Assembly (NCBI GenBank): GCA_964533185.1
Contig: CAZHLD010000044.1
Location: 1 to 24,109, forward strand
Origin: CAZHLD01 sp964533185
GTDB lineage: Bacteria > Acidobacteriota > Terriglobia > Acidiferrales > UBA7541
Length of the DNA: 24,109 bases
Direction: 5' to 3'
Numbering within the stretch: position 1 is the first letter of the stretch; every line of letters begins with the position of its first letter. The notes under the pieces were generated by a model. That model did no database searches and was not told the DNA's origin. It saw only the letters and a program-made list of their open reading frames with translations. This document shows positions 13,982 to 21,769 of this stretch, piece by piece. A program made the position numbers and the translations under genes.

Positions 13982-14758
13982 CTTTGCATTTGTACACCAA
14001 TCGCCTTATTGTTTCAAGCGCAGATGGCAATGGCGGGCTTGGGGGCCATCGCGGTTTGTTTTGGCCGTTCCGATGGCTCATCGGGTTTCTTTTCCGGCGC
14101 CGACCAGCCTCGCCGCCGACACTGATTTCGACTCCCTGAGTTCTGCTCTTGGATTTATTATACTTTCCGTCACGTTGCTGGTTCGGCAGCGGCAGCGCCG
14201 CGATCCTTCGCAGCATGCTGCCAAAACGCTGCCGCGTGAGATGCCCTTCGGCCAGCAGCACCCAGTAATAGCGCGCATGTTTCACCAGCCGTCCGCCGGT
14301 CTTTACTAAGCGCTGCTACAAGCTCGTCAGCGACCAGTTCCCAATCCTCTTCGGCACCGCTAACCGTCGCCAGAGATTCCCCAAGTTTTAGGCGATTACG
14401 CTCAACCACAAACGCACTTCGTTCCCGCGGAACCGATGGCAGGAAAGACGCGTCCAATTCACCGCCAGCTTGCCTTCCTTAATCCATTGTTCCGCTGTAC
14501 TCCGCTTGTTGTAGAACCTCACGAGCGCCCGGTGCGGGAATCCACCCGGTGATTCTGAATGAGTCCTGTCAGACCGAGGTGTTCATCGAGTTCGCGAACG
14601 AGCAGCAGACCGCCATCCGAAGTCACCCATGATCCTTGAAAATCGACGCGCAAAAACCTGTTGAAGGAGAGTTGAAAGGGCTGATTTTGGCTCTCACCCA
14701 CCGGGTGTCCACCTCCGGAAGGCTTCCCTGTGCTCGGTTCACGCATGAACACAGGCAA
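13959..14758 (-). pseudogene. IS1380-family transposase, deleted and with two nonsense codons
   Basis: The N-terminal piece (14758 down to about 14525) reads FNRFLRVDFQGSWVTSDGG then LLLVRELDEHLGL, the usual start of IS1380 transposases. The reading then jumps, with a frame shift, to a C-terminal piece: RFYNKRSTAEQWIKEGK, NWTRLSCHRFRGNEVRLWLS, NLGNLWRRL and HARYYWVLLAEGHL. The catalytic middle, around 250-300 residues in full-length relatives, is missing. In-frame stops are at 14388-14390 (TAA) and 14316-14318 (TAG), where the family has sense codons. It is clearly dead. Confidence 0.8.
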
Positions 14759-14788
14759 CGCATATCTTCTACACCCTTATCACCGAGT

Positions 14789-14813
14789 TTGAAATCGGAA
14801 ATCCGGGGTAAGA
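14789..14813 (-). repeat. Right inverted repeat of the IS1380-like relic
   Basis: Inverted partner of 13957-13981 (see there). Confidence 0.6.
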
Positions 14814-14825
14814 GGCTGCTGCCTG

Positions 14826-15647
14826 CTACATGTGAGTGAGGGTGCCGGTGATTTTGGTGCGGCGGAGGGCCCAGGAAAAAGCGGCGAACGACAAGGGCAG
14901 AAGCACGGCGGCGAATAGAAGCAGCGCGCGGAGGTCGGGCCACAGGTCACCGAGCGAGGCTCCGCCCAGCAGCGCCGCGCGCATCCCTTCGAGCGAATAG
15001 GTGACCGGCACGATCCGCGCCACTGCTTGCAGAGGCGCGGGCAGGATGGAGACCGGGTACATCATCCCGCCCACGACGCCTGAAATCCCCAGCACGAGCC
15101 ACTTGGCCGGGTTGCCGCGCTTGAAGAGAAGCAGGTAGGCGGTCGAGAGCACGCCCAGCCCCGCAAACGCCAGCACGGAAACGACCAGCACCACCACGGC
15201 GCCAAACCAGTTGGCCTGCCCCGCCGGAAAGCCAAAGAGAAAAATTCCCCACGCCAGGTACACGCCCGTGCGCAGGGCCATCAGCACAAAGGGATAAATC
15301 GCCGAGCCGGCCAGGATCACCGTCAGCGGCGTTTGCGTGACGAGCAGGGCTTCGAGCGTGCCGTTGTGACGCGCCTCGCTCAGGCTGGCGTCAAACGAGT
15401 GCATGGCCACGCTCATGTAGTCGAAGAACGCAAAGCCCACCAGCGCAAACGCGAAGTACGTTTCGCCCTGCGGCAGCGCCGCGGCTAGCTCCGGGCTCTG
15501 CACAAACTTTGAGAGGAAGTAGAAGGCAGCTACGCCGAAGAGCGACTCGAGCAGCTCGAAGACGAACGCGACGCGATAGCTGCGCGCCACGGCGAGGTCG
15601 CGGCGGAAGAGGAACCACAGCTTTCGGAGCACGCCGTCGGCGGTCAT
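14826..15647 (-). CDS. ABC-2 type transporter permease
   Basis: The protein is 273 residues from the ATG at 15647, which overlaps the stop of the ATPase gene (ATGA). The open frame extends upstream, but that part shadows the ATPase gene. It has about six hydrophobic membrane segments, beginning with an amphipathic FLFRRDLAVARSYR and then FVFELLESLFGVAAFYFL. SEARHNGTLEALLVTQTPL is the coupling-helix region typical of ABC-2 permeases. These work with the partner ATPase to export drugs, polysaccharides or lipids; the substrate is not readable. Spacing to the ATPase makes a two-gene operon. A role in exporting the lasso peptide encoded 2.4 kb away is possible only by location, since the strand is opposite and a nuclease gene lies between. 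Confidence 0.82.
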   Translation of the reverse strand: MTADGVLRKLWFLFRRDLAVARSYRVAFVFELLESLFGVAAFYFLSKFVQSPELAAALPQGETYFAFALVGFAFFDYMSVAMHSFDASLSEARHNGTLEALLVTQTPLTVILAGSAIYPFVLMALRTGVYLAWGIFLFGFPAGQANWFGAVVVLVVSVLAFAGLGVLSTAYLLLFKRGNPAKWLVLGISGVVGGMMYPVSILPAPLQAVARIVPVTYSLEGMRAALLGGASLGDLWPDLRALLLFAAVLLPLSFAAFSWALRRTKITGTLTHM

Positions 15648-16480
15648 CGTTTGTCCCTCGCCGCTGACGGCTGGTCCCCGGCCGGCGCGCGCCCGGTGAG
15701 CTTTTCCATGGCCTCTTCGAGCGTTGCCGCGCCGGCTTGCTCCATCACGCACCGTGGAGCGTCCCACGCGGCCAGGCGTCCTTCGTGGAGCAGCGCCATG
15801 CGGCCGGCGATTTGCTCGATTTCGGAAAGCGCGTGGGAGGCAAAGACCAGCGTTGTGCCGCGCTGGCGCACCAGCTCGTTCTTCAGGAAGCGGCGGAACT
15901 CGGCAGCGGTGAGCGGGTCGAGGCTGCGCGTCGGCTCGTCAAGCAGCAGCACCTCCGGCCGGTGCAGCAGCGCGCGCGCCAGGCCGAGCCGGTGCACGTT
16001 GCCGGTGGAAAGGGTGCGCACCTGCTTGTCCAGCGAGGCGCTCAGGCCGAGTAGCTCGGTGACCGCCGCAATGCTACGCGCTGTTTCGGTGCGGGAGAGG
16101 TTGTTGAGTGCGGCGAAGAACTCGAGGTTCTCGCGCCCCGTCAGCCGCGAGTAAAACGCGGCGTCCGAGCCGGTGTGGAAGCCGATGCGCCGGCGCACGG
16201 CGGCCGACTCGTGCTCGACGTCGTGCCCGGCCACGCGGGCACGGCCGCGCGTTGGCACGAGCAGCGTCGCCAGCACGCGGAGCAGCGTGGACTTGCCCGC
16301 GCCGTTCGCGCCCACCAGCGCAAGAATCTCGCCCGCGCCGACGGTGAAGCTGACGCCGTCGAGCGCGCGCTCGGTGAGCCGCGTAAAAGGCTGCACGAGC
16401 GCCCGCCAGCCGGACAGCGCCGGAGGAAAATACTTCACCAGGTCTTCGACGATGAGCGCTTCATTGGGCACGTCGCGCAC
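15644..16480 (-). CDS. ABC transporter ATP-binding protein (ABC-2 exporter type)
   Basis: The protein is 278 residues, starting with GTG at 16480. It has Walker A GANGAGKST at about 57-65, Walker B with EVLLLDEP at about 176-183, a signature in the LSTGN form rather than LSGGQ (157-161), the D-loop SLDP, and the switch His216 in FASHAL. All the parts for ATP hydrolysis are present. The insertion LVKYFPPALSGWRALVQPF ahead of Walker A resembles exporters of the CcmA/NatA/drug type. Four bases overlap with the permease gene, so the two are translated together as one exporter. Confidence 0.88.
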   Translation of the reverse strand: MRDVPNEALIVEDLVKYFPPALSGWRALVQPFTRLTERALDGVSFTVGAGEILALVGANGAGKSTLLRVLATLLVPTRGRARVAGHDVEHESAAVRRRIGFHTGSDAAFYSRLTGRENLEFFAALNNLSRTETARSIAAVTELLGLSASLDKQVRTLSTGNVHRLGLARALLHRPEVLLLDEPTRSLDPLTAAEFRRFLKNELVRQRGTTLVFASHALSEIEQIAGRMALLHEGRLAAWDAPRCVMEQAGAATLEEAMEKLTGRAPAGDQPSAARDKR

Positions 16481-16580
16481 TCTACCTGAAACCGACGGAG
16501 CCGGTCAAAGCAGTGGCTGCTTCAGGAGTGGGTCAGTTTCCGATAAGCCGACTTACCAGGAGTTACCTGCATGGCCGCCA

Positions 16581-17636
16581 CTAAACAGCAAGTGCTTTAA
16601 CACTATTGGCAGACTTGTTGTACATGTACTCAGCTAGGTCCTTCAGTTCCGTCGCTATCGCAACATGATCGGCATAGAGCCGCTCCCAACTGTAGAAAAG
16701 AAATTGATTGCGTGACTTTTCAGGGAGGAGCGCATGAATAAATTGCGAGGGGTCTTTAAATTCAGCCTCGTTTTGTCGTTGGTCAAACTGCCGTTTGCAT
16801 ACGAGATTAACTAGACCCCACTTTACGCCTAGCTGGTCCGCCATGTAGATTGCGAACACCAGATTGCGGTACAACTGCGAATAAAAGGGTCCCGAGGATG
16901 ACGGTGCGAGCAGCGTATCTCGTAGCTGTTCAGGAAGTTCGTATCGTCGTAAAATGCCCTCACGCGACTTCGGCTTCTTGCCTTTGACGTCATGGGTTTT
17001 GCTGGCCGAAGCTTCAGTGTTGCCCGAAGTGAATTTGGCCTCCACCAGAACCAGCAACTCCCCTGGCACATATAACATGATGTCCGGCTCGGTTTTGAAT
17101 TTCTTAATGTCGTTTTCGAAGATGTCGCGTGCGCATTTTAGAGCAAGATCCACTGGAGCATTGGATGCAGGTTTGGACGAATCATGGAGGCGGACATGAA
17201 GGCCCCACAGGTACAGTTCAGGCGCGTTCTTCAATGACAAGCCGGTGAGCGTGGATAACAGCGTTGGAAGCATCCCGCCGTTCGTTAGTCGGGAGAACAC
17301 ATTCCAAGTCAGAGCATCTTCACTGGTTTCGTGGCAAATCCTATGTGTTTCGGCTTTGGCTGCGTTACCGAGGATGTGTGTCCCGAAATAGTCGCGTTCG
17401 AACAAGATATTTCGCAAGGCCGGATCACGCTTCGAGGTTTCACCCGGACCGTTGCAATAAACGAAGGTGCGACTTCCCGCATGGATCCTAATGCGATGCT
17501 CAGGACAGTAAGGCATCTTGCCCCACTGGCTATCTACTTTTCCTAGAGGCGCGGCGCAACCGGATACAGGGCAGCTACCCGGCTCGCCCGTTGGCGAGGC
17601 GAGATTGCGCATGTCAAAGTATGCATCGGTTGTCAT
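16581..17636 (-). CDS. PD-(D/E)XK nuclease-like protein with N-terminal Zn-ribbon
   Basis: The protein is 351 residues. The N terminus has four possible zinc ligands: Cys22 and Cys27 (CPVSGC), and Cys44 and His47 (YCPEH). The middle has a restriction-endonuclease-like core: SEDALTWNVFSRL at about 105-117 (helix with Glu), then Asp185 in TEPDIML and Glu199-x-Lys201 in LLVLVEAKFTSG, fitting D-x(n)-E-x-K. The C-terminal half is helical with no recognised family. The family is linked to DNA cutting in restriction or repair. No methyltransferase or helicase is beside it, so it may be an orphan defence nuclease or an islet. Base use is clearly more AT-rich than the ABC and lasso genes on either side, a sign of transfer. 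Confidence 0.55.
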   Translation of the reverse strand: MTTDAYFDMRNLASPTGEPGSCPVSGCAAPLGKVDSQWGKMPYCPEHRIRIHAGSRTFVYCNGPGETSKRDPALRNILFERDYFGTHILGNAAKAETHRICHETSEDALTWNVFSRLTNGGMLPTLLSTLTGLSLKNAPELYLWGLHVRLHDSSKPASNAPVDLALKCARDIFENDIKKFKTEPDIMLYVPGELLVLVEAKFTSGNTEASASKTHDVKGKKPKSREGILRRYELPEQLRDTLLAPSSSGPFYSQLYRNLVFAIYMADQLGVKWGLVNLVCKRQFDQRQNEAEFKDPSQFIHALLPEKSRNQFLFYSWERLYADHVAIATELKDLAEYMYNKSANSVKALAV

Positions 17637-18042
17637 CTGTCAGCTTTCCGCTCTTGGCGATGTCGGTCTACCTCTTGTTTGGGCCAATTCCGCCTAAACC
17701 GCCATGGTGGGCGGCCAAGTTCTGATTATAAGACCACTTATCATCTTTTCCGGATGTTGCCTGCATTTTCTTAGGCCGACCGGTGGCCCCGTATGATCCT
17801 CCATCTCGCCGGATGTGGGCACCGCAAGCACCCGCAGCCACTTGGCGTATGACGACCTACTCGGAATCAATCCACTTGGCCGTATAACGCGCTTATCGGA
17901 AGCTGAGCCACTACGGCGGAGGAGGCGCGGAACAGCGTATCTGATTCGCACTTGGGTATGCCGCGAGCGCAGGGCTTTTGCTATCATCGGGGCGTCTCAG
18001 AGGCGCAGCCCCATTCCCGTCCCTGGATTGAGTGAGCCACAC
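17637..18042. other. Non-coding stretch between nuclease and lasso cluster
   Basis: No convincing gene. A 97-codon frame on the minus strand (17694-17987) lacks any ribosome site or recognisable family. The plus-strand frame leading into B1 from 17815 also lacks family support. The right end holds the B1 promoter. Several CG-rich and AT-rich patches alternate, consistent with a junction between chromosomal and acquired DNA. Confidence 0.4.
17979..17987 (+). promoter_or_regulatory. Extended -10 promoter of the lasso B1-B2 genes
   Basis: TGCTATCAT fits TG-n-TATCAT; no good -35 is seen 17 bases upstream. It gives a leader of about 50 bases before the B1 ATG. It matches the promoters of the two precursor genes in form. 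Confidence 0.45.
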
Positions 18043-18327
18043 ATGTCCCTGGTCTTCTCGGCAAGTCTGGCCGTACCTGCGCACGTGCTGGTCCGCCAGG
18101 TGGAAAACGAATCGGTCCTGCTGAATCTTACCAGCGAGCGCTACTTCGGCCTCGACGAAGTGGGCACGCGCATGTGGACGGCGCTGACCACGTCGCCTTC
18201 GATCCAGGCCGCCTACGATACCCTGATTGCCGAATACGAGGTGGAAGACGCCCGCCTCCGGCAGAACCTTGAAGAGCTGGTGGAAAGGCTGGTGGCCAAC
18301 GGGCTGCTCGAGGTCCGCAGTGGGTAG
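18043..18327 (+). CDS. Lasso peptide B1: PqqD-like leader-binding protein (RRE)
   Basis: The protein is 94 residues, the standard size of a stand-alone RiPP recognition element. Strand-rich start SLAVPAHVLVRQVENESVLLN is followed by LTSERYFGLDEVGTRMW and a helical, winged-helix-like part (AYDTLIAEYEVEDARLRQNLEELVERLVANGLL). This is the PqqD fold, which binds the leader of the precursor peptide and hands it to the protease B2 and cyclase C. The last bases overlap the GTG start of B2 (18320). Only a weak ribosome site (GAGTGAG) precedes the ATG. Confidence 0.88.
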   Translation: MSLVFSASLAVPAHVLVRQVENESVLLNLTSERYFGLDEVGTRMWTALTTSPSIQAAYDTLIAEYEVEDARLRQNLEELVERLVANGLLEVRSG

Positions 18328-18787
18328 GTGGAGCCGCTTCTGGAGGCTCGAGGCGCACGAGCGGCGATTGCTCGTCGCTGCGCTGCTGATGCTTCCGCTG
18401 ACGCGGCTGGCCTTGCGGGTGGTTGGGTTTCGCCGCTGGCAGTCCTTCCTGACGCGCTTCTTACCGCACTCATCCCAGGCTGCGCCAGCCGACGCGGCGG
18501 CGCGTGGCGCGCAGACGGCGCGCATGGTTCGCGCCGCCGCCCGCGAGGGACTGGGGCGTCCCAATTGCCTGTCGCGATCGCTCGTCCTCTGGTGGCTGCT
18601 GGCCCGCCAGGGGTGTCCGGCTGAATTGCGAATCGGCGCGCGCAAGAAGGATGACGCGCTCGAAGCCCATGCGTGGGTCGAGCTGGCCGGCAGGGTACTG
18701 GGCGAAGACGACGACCCCCACTCCCAGTTTGCGGCCTTCGAGCAGTCCGTCGCCGCCGCCCCTCGCAACCTGGGTACCCGCCCTTGA
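18320..18787 (+). CDS. Lasso peptide B2: leader protease, transglutaminase-like fold
   Basis: I take the GTG at 18320, overlapping the B1 stop by 8 bases, giving 155 residues, the normal size for split B2 proteins. An ATG at 18227 in the same frame would only shadow B1. The start (RWSRFWRLEAHERRLLVAAL then PLTRLALRVVGFRRW) matches the usual B2 N terminus. The catalytic Cys83 is in PNCLSRSLVLWWLL and His117 in EAHAWVEL; the third residue is probably one of the Asp at 130-132 (GEDDDP). It cuts the leader from the precursor at the leader-core junction with help from B1. Confidence 0.87.
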   Translation: MGRWSRFWRLEAHERRLLVAALLMLPLTRLALRVVGFRRWQSFLTRFLPHSSQAAPADAAARGAQTARMVRAAAREGLGRPNCLSRSLVLWWLLARQGCPAELRIGARKKDDALEAHAWVELAGRVLGEDDDPHSQFAAFEQSVAAAPRNLGTRP

Positions 18788-18814
18788 CCCTTTTCCTCGC
18801 CTCCCGCCAACCTG

Positions 18815-18832
18815 CTCCCCCGTCCTGGGGAG
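18815..18832 (+). terminator. Possible terminator between B2 and precursor A1
   Basis: CTCCCC, loop CGTCCT, then GGGGAG, followed by GGTTTATC. The T-run is short. It may limit read-through from B1-B2 into the precursor, which has its own promoter. Confidence 0.4.
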
Positions 18833-18887
18833 GGTTTATCATTAGACAAAACAGCTTGCGAAATCCTTTTTCACTTTGTTATGGTGT

Positions 18888-18896
18888 TGCTACAAT
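18888..18896 (+). promoter_or_regulatory. Promoter of lasso precursor A1
   Basis: TGCTACAAT is an extended -10. TTTTCA lies 17 bases ahead of the -10 hexamer (18868-18873), matching the -35 consensus in four of six bases. Transcription would start near 18903, about 18 bases before the ATG. Confidence 0.6.
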
Positions 18897-18920
18897 TTGC
18901 AGCGAAAGGGGTACTGTGTC

Positions 18921-19061
18921 ATGAGAAAGGGACCGCCTGCCAAGAAAATCTACCGGGCTCCCGCCCTCCGCGTGTACGGGGACATCCGCGAGCTGACATT
19001 TGCAACACAAAACCAGGGTAACACGAGTGATACGATACCGGGCAAAAAGAAGACTCGTTAA
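18921..19061 (+). CDS. Lasso precursor peptide A1
   Basis: The peptide is 46 residues from the ATG at 18921, preceded by GAAAGGGG. The leader has YRAPALRVYGDIRELTF, a full match to the lasso pattern Y-x2-P-x-L-x3-G-x5-T-x with Thr at -2. The predicted core starts with Ala and is 19 residues: ATQNQGNTSD, then TIPGKKKTR. No Asp/Glu occurs at 7, 8 or 9; the only acid is Asp10. Either the ring has 10 residues or cleavage is one residue later (9-residue ring starting with Thr). The tail is basic (KKKTR). A longer in-frame start at 18876 would include the promoter and is rejected. Confidence 0.85.
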   Translation: MRKGPPAKKIYRAPALRVYGDIRELTFATQNQGNTSDTIPGKKKTR

Positions 19062-19325
19062 CGGGCTGAGTTCTCTTGCCTTTGCGCAGCAGCTTCGGTG
19101 AGACTCAGCTTCGCTCGGTAAAGGTACTGGATGCCAACCCTGGAGCTTTTAGCTGACTTTTTTGAGACCGCCCGACCGCAAGCTTTCCCCTTGCACCGCA
19201 TCTCCCCTTCGCCGCAGCTTCCCGCTCGATGAAGATCTCCCGGGACTTTCCTCCCTGCTTGACGGCACTGCTTTGCGATCAAACAACTTAGCCGAGAAAT
19301 TCTCTTTGCGCAGAGTGCGCACCCT

Positions 19326-19334
19326 TGCTAGAAT
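19326..19334 (+). promoter_or_regulatory. Promoter of lasso precursor A2
   Basis: TGCTAGAAT is an extended -10; TTGCGC (19306-19311) is a -35 at 17-bp spacing. It gives a leader of about 15 bases holding GGGGG before the ATG at 19356. The GAAAT-x-CT patch near -35 and the TTGCTA-x-AAT patch are shared with the A1 promoter. Apart from this promoter, 19062-19355 has no other feature that I can support. Confidence 0.6.
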
Positions 19335-19355
19335 GCCGCGCGGGGGCTCCTGCAC

Positions 19356-19499
19356 ATGAAGACGACCAAGCCATTTAAGAAACCTTACCGCTGCCCGAAT
19401 GTGCGCGTGTACGGCGATATCCGCGAGCTGACCCTTCTCGTAGCAATGAACTCGTCCACCGCCGACAATAAGCTTGGAAAGAATACCAAGACGAATTAA
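19356..19499 (+). CDS. Lasso precursor peptide A2
   Basis: The peptide is 47 residues, easily missed because of its size. The leader PYRCPNVRVYGDIRELTL matches the lasso leader pattern, with Val in place of Leu, and is near-identical to A1 across RVYGDIRELT. The predicted core has 20 residues: LVAMNSSTAD, then NKLGKNTKTN. As in A1, there is no acid at 7-9 and Asp is at 10. Thr8, Asp10, Gly14 and Lys15 are shared between the two cores. The pair looks like a tandem duplication with cores diverged. The next 239 bases, up to the cyclase, show no further gene. Confidence 0.82.
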   Translation: MKTTKPFKKPYRCPNVRVYGDIRELTLLVAMNSSTADNKLGKNTKTN

Positions 19500-19738
19500 T
19501 TGCTGGGACCGTCCTGCGCGCGCCGGCCTTTCGAGGAATCCGCAACGCTGCCCGGAAGGAACGCTCGCCCGGTCGTGGAGGATCCTTCTTTGGCGGCTGC
19601 AATCAGAGGTAGCAGGGGTTTCCTTTCCCCTTGCGCGATCCTGCCGTTCCGTTGCAGATTACTGGTCATGACCGCGTCCGGCTCTCCTAAAAACTCTTCT
19701 TTGAAGCACAGCTGGCGAAGACAGGCAGTTTCACCTCG

Positions 19739-21616
19739 ATGAGCGGCCTGGTCGGCATTTGGAATCTGGACGGCGCGCCGGTGGACCGCCCTCTGCTCGA
19801 ACGGATGACGAGCTGGCTGGCCTTCCGTGGCCCGGACGCGCAGGAGGCCTGGAACCAGGGCCCGCTGGGGATGGGCCACGCACTCCTCCGAACCACTTAT
19901 GAATCCGAGCACGAGCACCAGCCCTTTACACTGGAAGACGTCACCGTTGTCGCCGACCTTCGCCTCGACGCTCGCGCGGAGCTGATTGCCAGCCTTCACG
20001 CACACGGCCGCGAGGTCTCCCCATCCTCCCCGGACCCTGAACTTCTCCTCCACGCCTATCACGTGTGGGGGGATGGTTGTTCTGAGCACCTCCTGGGCGA
20101 CTTCGCTTTTGCCATCTGGGACCCGCGGCGGCAGCGGCTCTTCTGTACGCGCGACCCTTTCGGCATCAAACCGTTCTTCTACGCCCGCGTTCAGAACACG
20201 TTTGTCTTCAGCAACACGCTCGACTGCATCCGCCTCCACCCGGCCGTCTCCAGCCGTTTGAACGAAATGGCCATCGCAGATTTCCTTCTCCTCGACTCGA
20301 TTCGGGATCCCGCCGCCACGGCCTTTGCCGAGATTCAGCGCCTTCCCGCCGCGCACGCCTTGACGGCGTCCGCGGACGGCATCGCGGTGCGCCAGTATTG
20401 GAGCCTCCCCGATGAAGACCCTCTCGAAATGCGTCGCCCGGCTGAGTGTGTCGAGCGGTTTCGCGCGCTCCTTCACGCGGCCGTGCAGGATCGCCTGCGC
20501 AGTCCGCGCGCGTCCATCCAGTACAGCGGCGGCCTCGACTCCAACTCGGTCGCGGCAGCTGCTTTGCATTGGGGGCGCGCGTCAGAAAGCTCCATCCCAC
20601 TGCGCGGTTTCACTGCCAGTTGCGCTCCCCTCATCCCCGACGAAGAAGGCCGTTACGCCGCTACAGCGGCGCGCGCTTTGGGCATTCCACTGGAGATTCT
20701 CCCGGGCGATGGTTACGCCCCGTTTGATCAACAGAGGCAGCTGGAACTCCGGACCCCAGAGCCCTGCACTGACCCCTTTGCCCCGTTTACAAGGGACCTG
20801 AATATCGCCACCGCCGCCTATGCCCCGGTCACGCTCACCGGCCAAGGCGGCGATCCGGCCTTCTCCTCCTCCCTCTCATCCCACTTCCGGGGCCTAATTC
20901 GCCAGCGCCGCTTCGGCCGGATTCTCCGCGACCTGGGCCGATTCTTCTCCGCCGAGGGCCGCTTCTCACGCCTCTACGCGCGAACCCGCCTGCGCGTTCT
21001 CTCTGGAAAGGTTCATTCCCCGAACCTTTATCCTGCCTGGCTCAATCCCGAGTTCGCCGCTCGCCTGGGCCTCCGGGCCCGGTGGGAAGAGGTCAATCGC
21101 CCAGCTCCTGCCCCGCAGCACGCGCCGCGTCCCTCTGCTTATGAAACCCTGCACTCTGGTTTTTGGCATCAGATGTTCGAAGCCTTCGACCCGGGCTTTA
21201 CTCGCCTGCCGCTCGAATTTCGCCATCCTTTCTTCGACGTCCGAGTCCTGCGCTTCGTTCTGCGCCTCCCAGCCTTGCCCTGGTGTTCCGATAAGGAGCT
21301 GCTTCGCCAGTCTCTCCGCGGCGTTCTTCCGGATGAGATCCGCTTGCGCCGCAAGACTCCTCTGGTCGCGGACCCGGTGCTTGCCGCCCTGCGCAACGAT
21401 ACGACGCGCTGGACCAGCCGTCTCGTCCCCGGCGGCCCGCTTGAGCCATTTGTGCAGGTGGACCACGTGTCGGAAGTCGCCGGAGAGACCGATGTCATGC
21501 GCGCCTGGATCAATCTTCGCCCGCTCAGCCTCCAGATCTGGCTGCAGCAGCTTCACGAGGTGGCTCTCGATTCTCACGCTGCTTCTTGGCGTTCCTCTGT
21601 CGCTCGCGCCGGCTGA
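19739..21616 (+). CDS. Lasso peptide C: asparagine-synthetase-like cyclase
   Basis: The protein is 625 residues. An N-terminal Ntn-type glutaminase-like domain (about 1-190) starts MSGLVGIWNL, where true asparagine synthetases have Cys2; here it is Ser, so glutaminase activity should be lost, as expected for lasso cyclases. The C-terminal domain has the ATP-pyrophosphatase loop SGGLDSNS (263-270) and TGQGGD (367-372). It activates the Asp/Glu side chain as an AMP ester and forms the isopeptide ring with the core N terminus. The ATG at 19739 has only a weak ribosome site but gives the family's start exactly. The gene lies downstream of both precursors on the same strand. Confidence 0.9.
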   Translation: MSGLVGIWNLDGAPVDRPLLERMTSWLAFRGPDAQEAWNQGPLGMGHALLRTTYESEHEHQPFTLEDVTVVADLRLDARAELIASLHAHGREVSPSSPDPELLLHAYHVWGDGCSEHLLGDFAFAIWDPRRQRLFCTRDPFGIKPFFYARVQNTFVFSNTLDCIRLHPAVSSRLNEMAIADFLLLDSIRDPAATAFAEIQRLPAAHALTASADGIAVRQYWSLPDEDPLEMRRPAECVERFRALLHAAVQDRLRSPRASIQYSGGLDSNSVAAAALHWGRASESSIPLRGFTASCAPLIPDEEGRYAATAARALGIPLEILPGDGYAPFDQQRQLELRTPEPCTDPFAPFTRDLNIATAAYAPVTLTGQGGDPAFSSSLSSHFRGLIRQRRFGRILRDLGRFFSAEGRFSRLYARTRLRVLSGKVHSPNLYPAWLNPEFAARLGLRARWEEVNRPAPAPQHAPRPSAYETLHSGFWHQMFEAFDPGFTRLPLEFRHPFFDVRVLRFVLRLPALPWCSDKELLRQSLRGVLPDEIRLRRKTPLVADPVLAALRNDTTRWTSRLVPGGPLEPFVQVDHVSEVAGETDVMRAWINLRPLSLQIWLQQLHEVALDSHAASWRSSVARAG

Positions 21617-21769
21617 GTTCCCGGCGTTGCCTCTGCTGCTGCAGACCCCTCTTCCGTACTTGCAGATTCTTTTTCTACGCGTTAACTTCCCTTCGCCGAT
21701 GTCTTCCCTCTTACGCTCCGGCGCTCTTCAAATTCTGCTCCCCGCGGCCCTGTCCGGGACCGCAACGCC

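Larger units (their letters stand above)
13957..14813 (-). mobile_element. Decayed IS1380-family insertion sequence with internal deletion
   Basis: Both imperfect inverted repeats are still recognisable at the ends of an 857-bp relic. Full IS1380 elements are about 1.6-1.7 kb, so roughly half is lost. The interior is a broken transposase on the minus strand. I could not find a clear target duplication. It explains the whole stretch between the outer-membrane barrel gene and the ABC permease. Confidence 0.7.

Noticed and set aside
14826..16480. ABC-2 pair as the lasso peptide exporter
   Set aside because: Lasso exporters are normally single polypeptides with fused membrane and ATPase parts in the same operon. 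This pair is split, on the opposite strand, and separated by a nuclease gene.
17694..17987. 97-codon minus-strand frame between nuclease and lasso B1
   Set aside because: No ribosome site or family was recognised, and it overlaps the B1 promoter. A decayed mobile-element tail is possible but cannot be shown.
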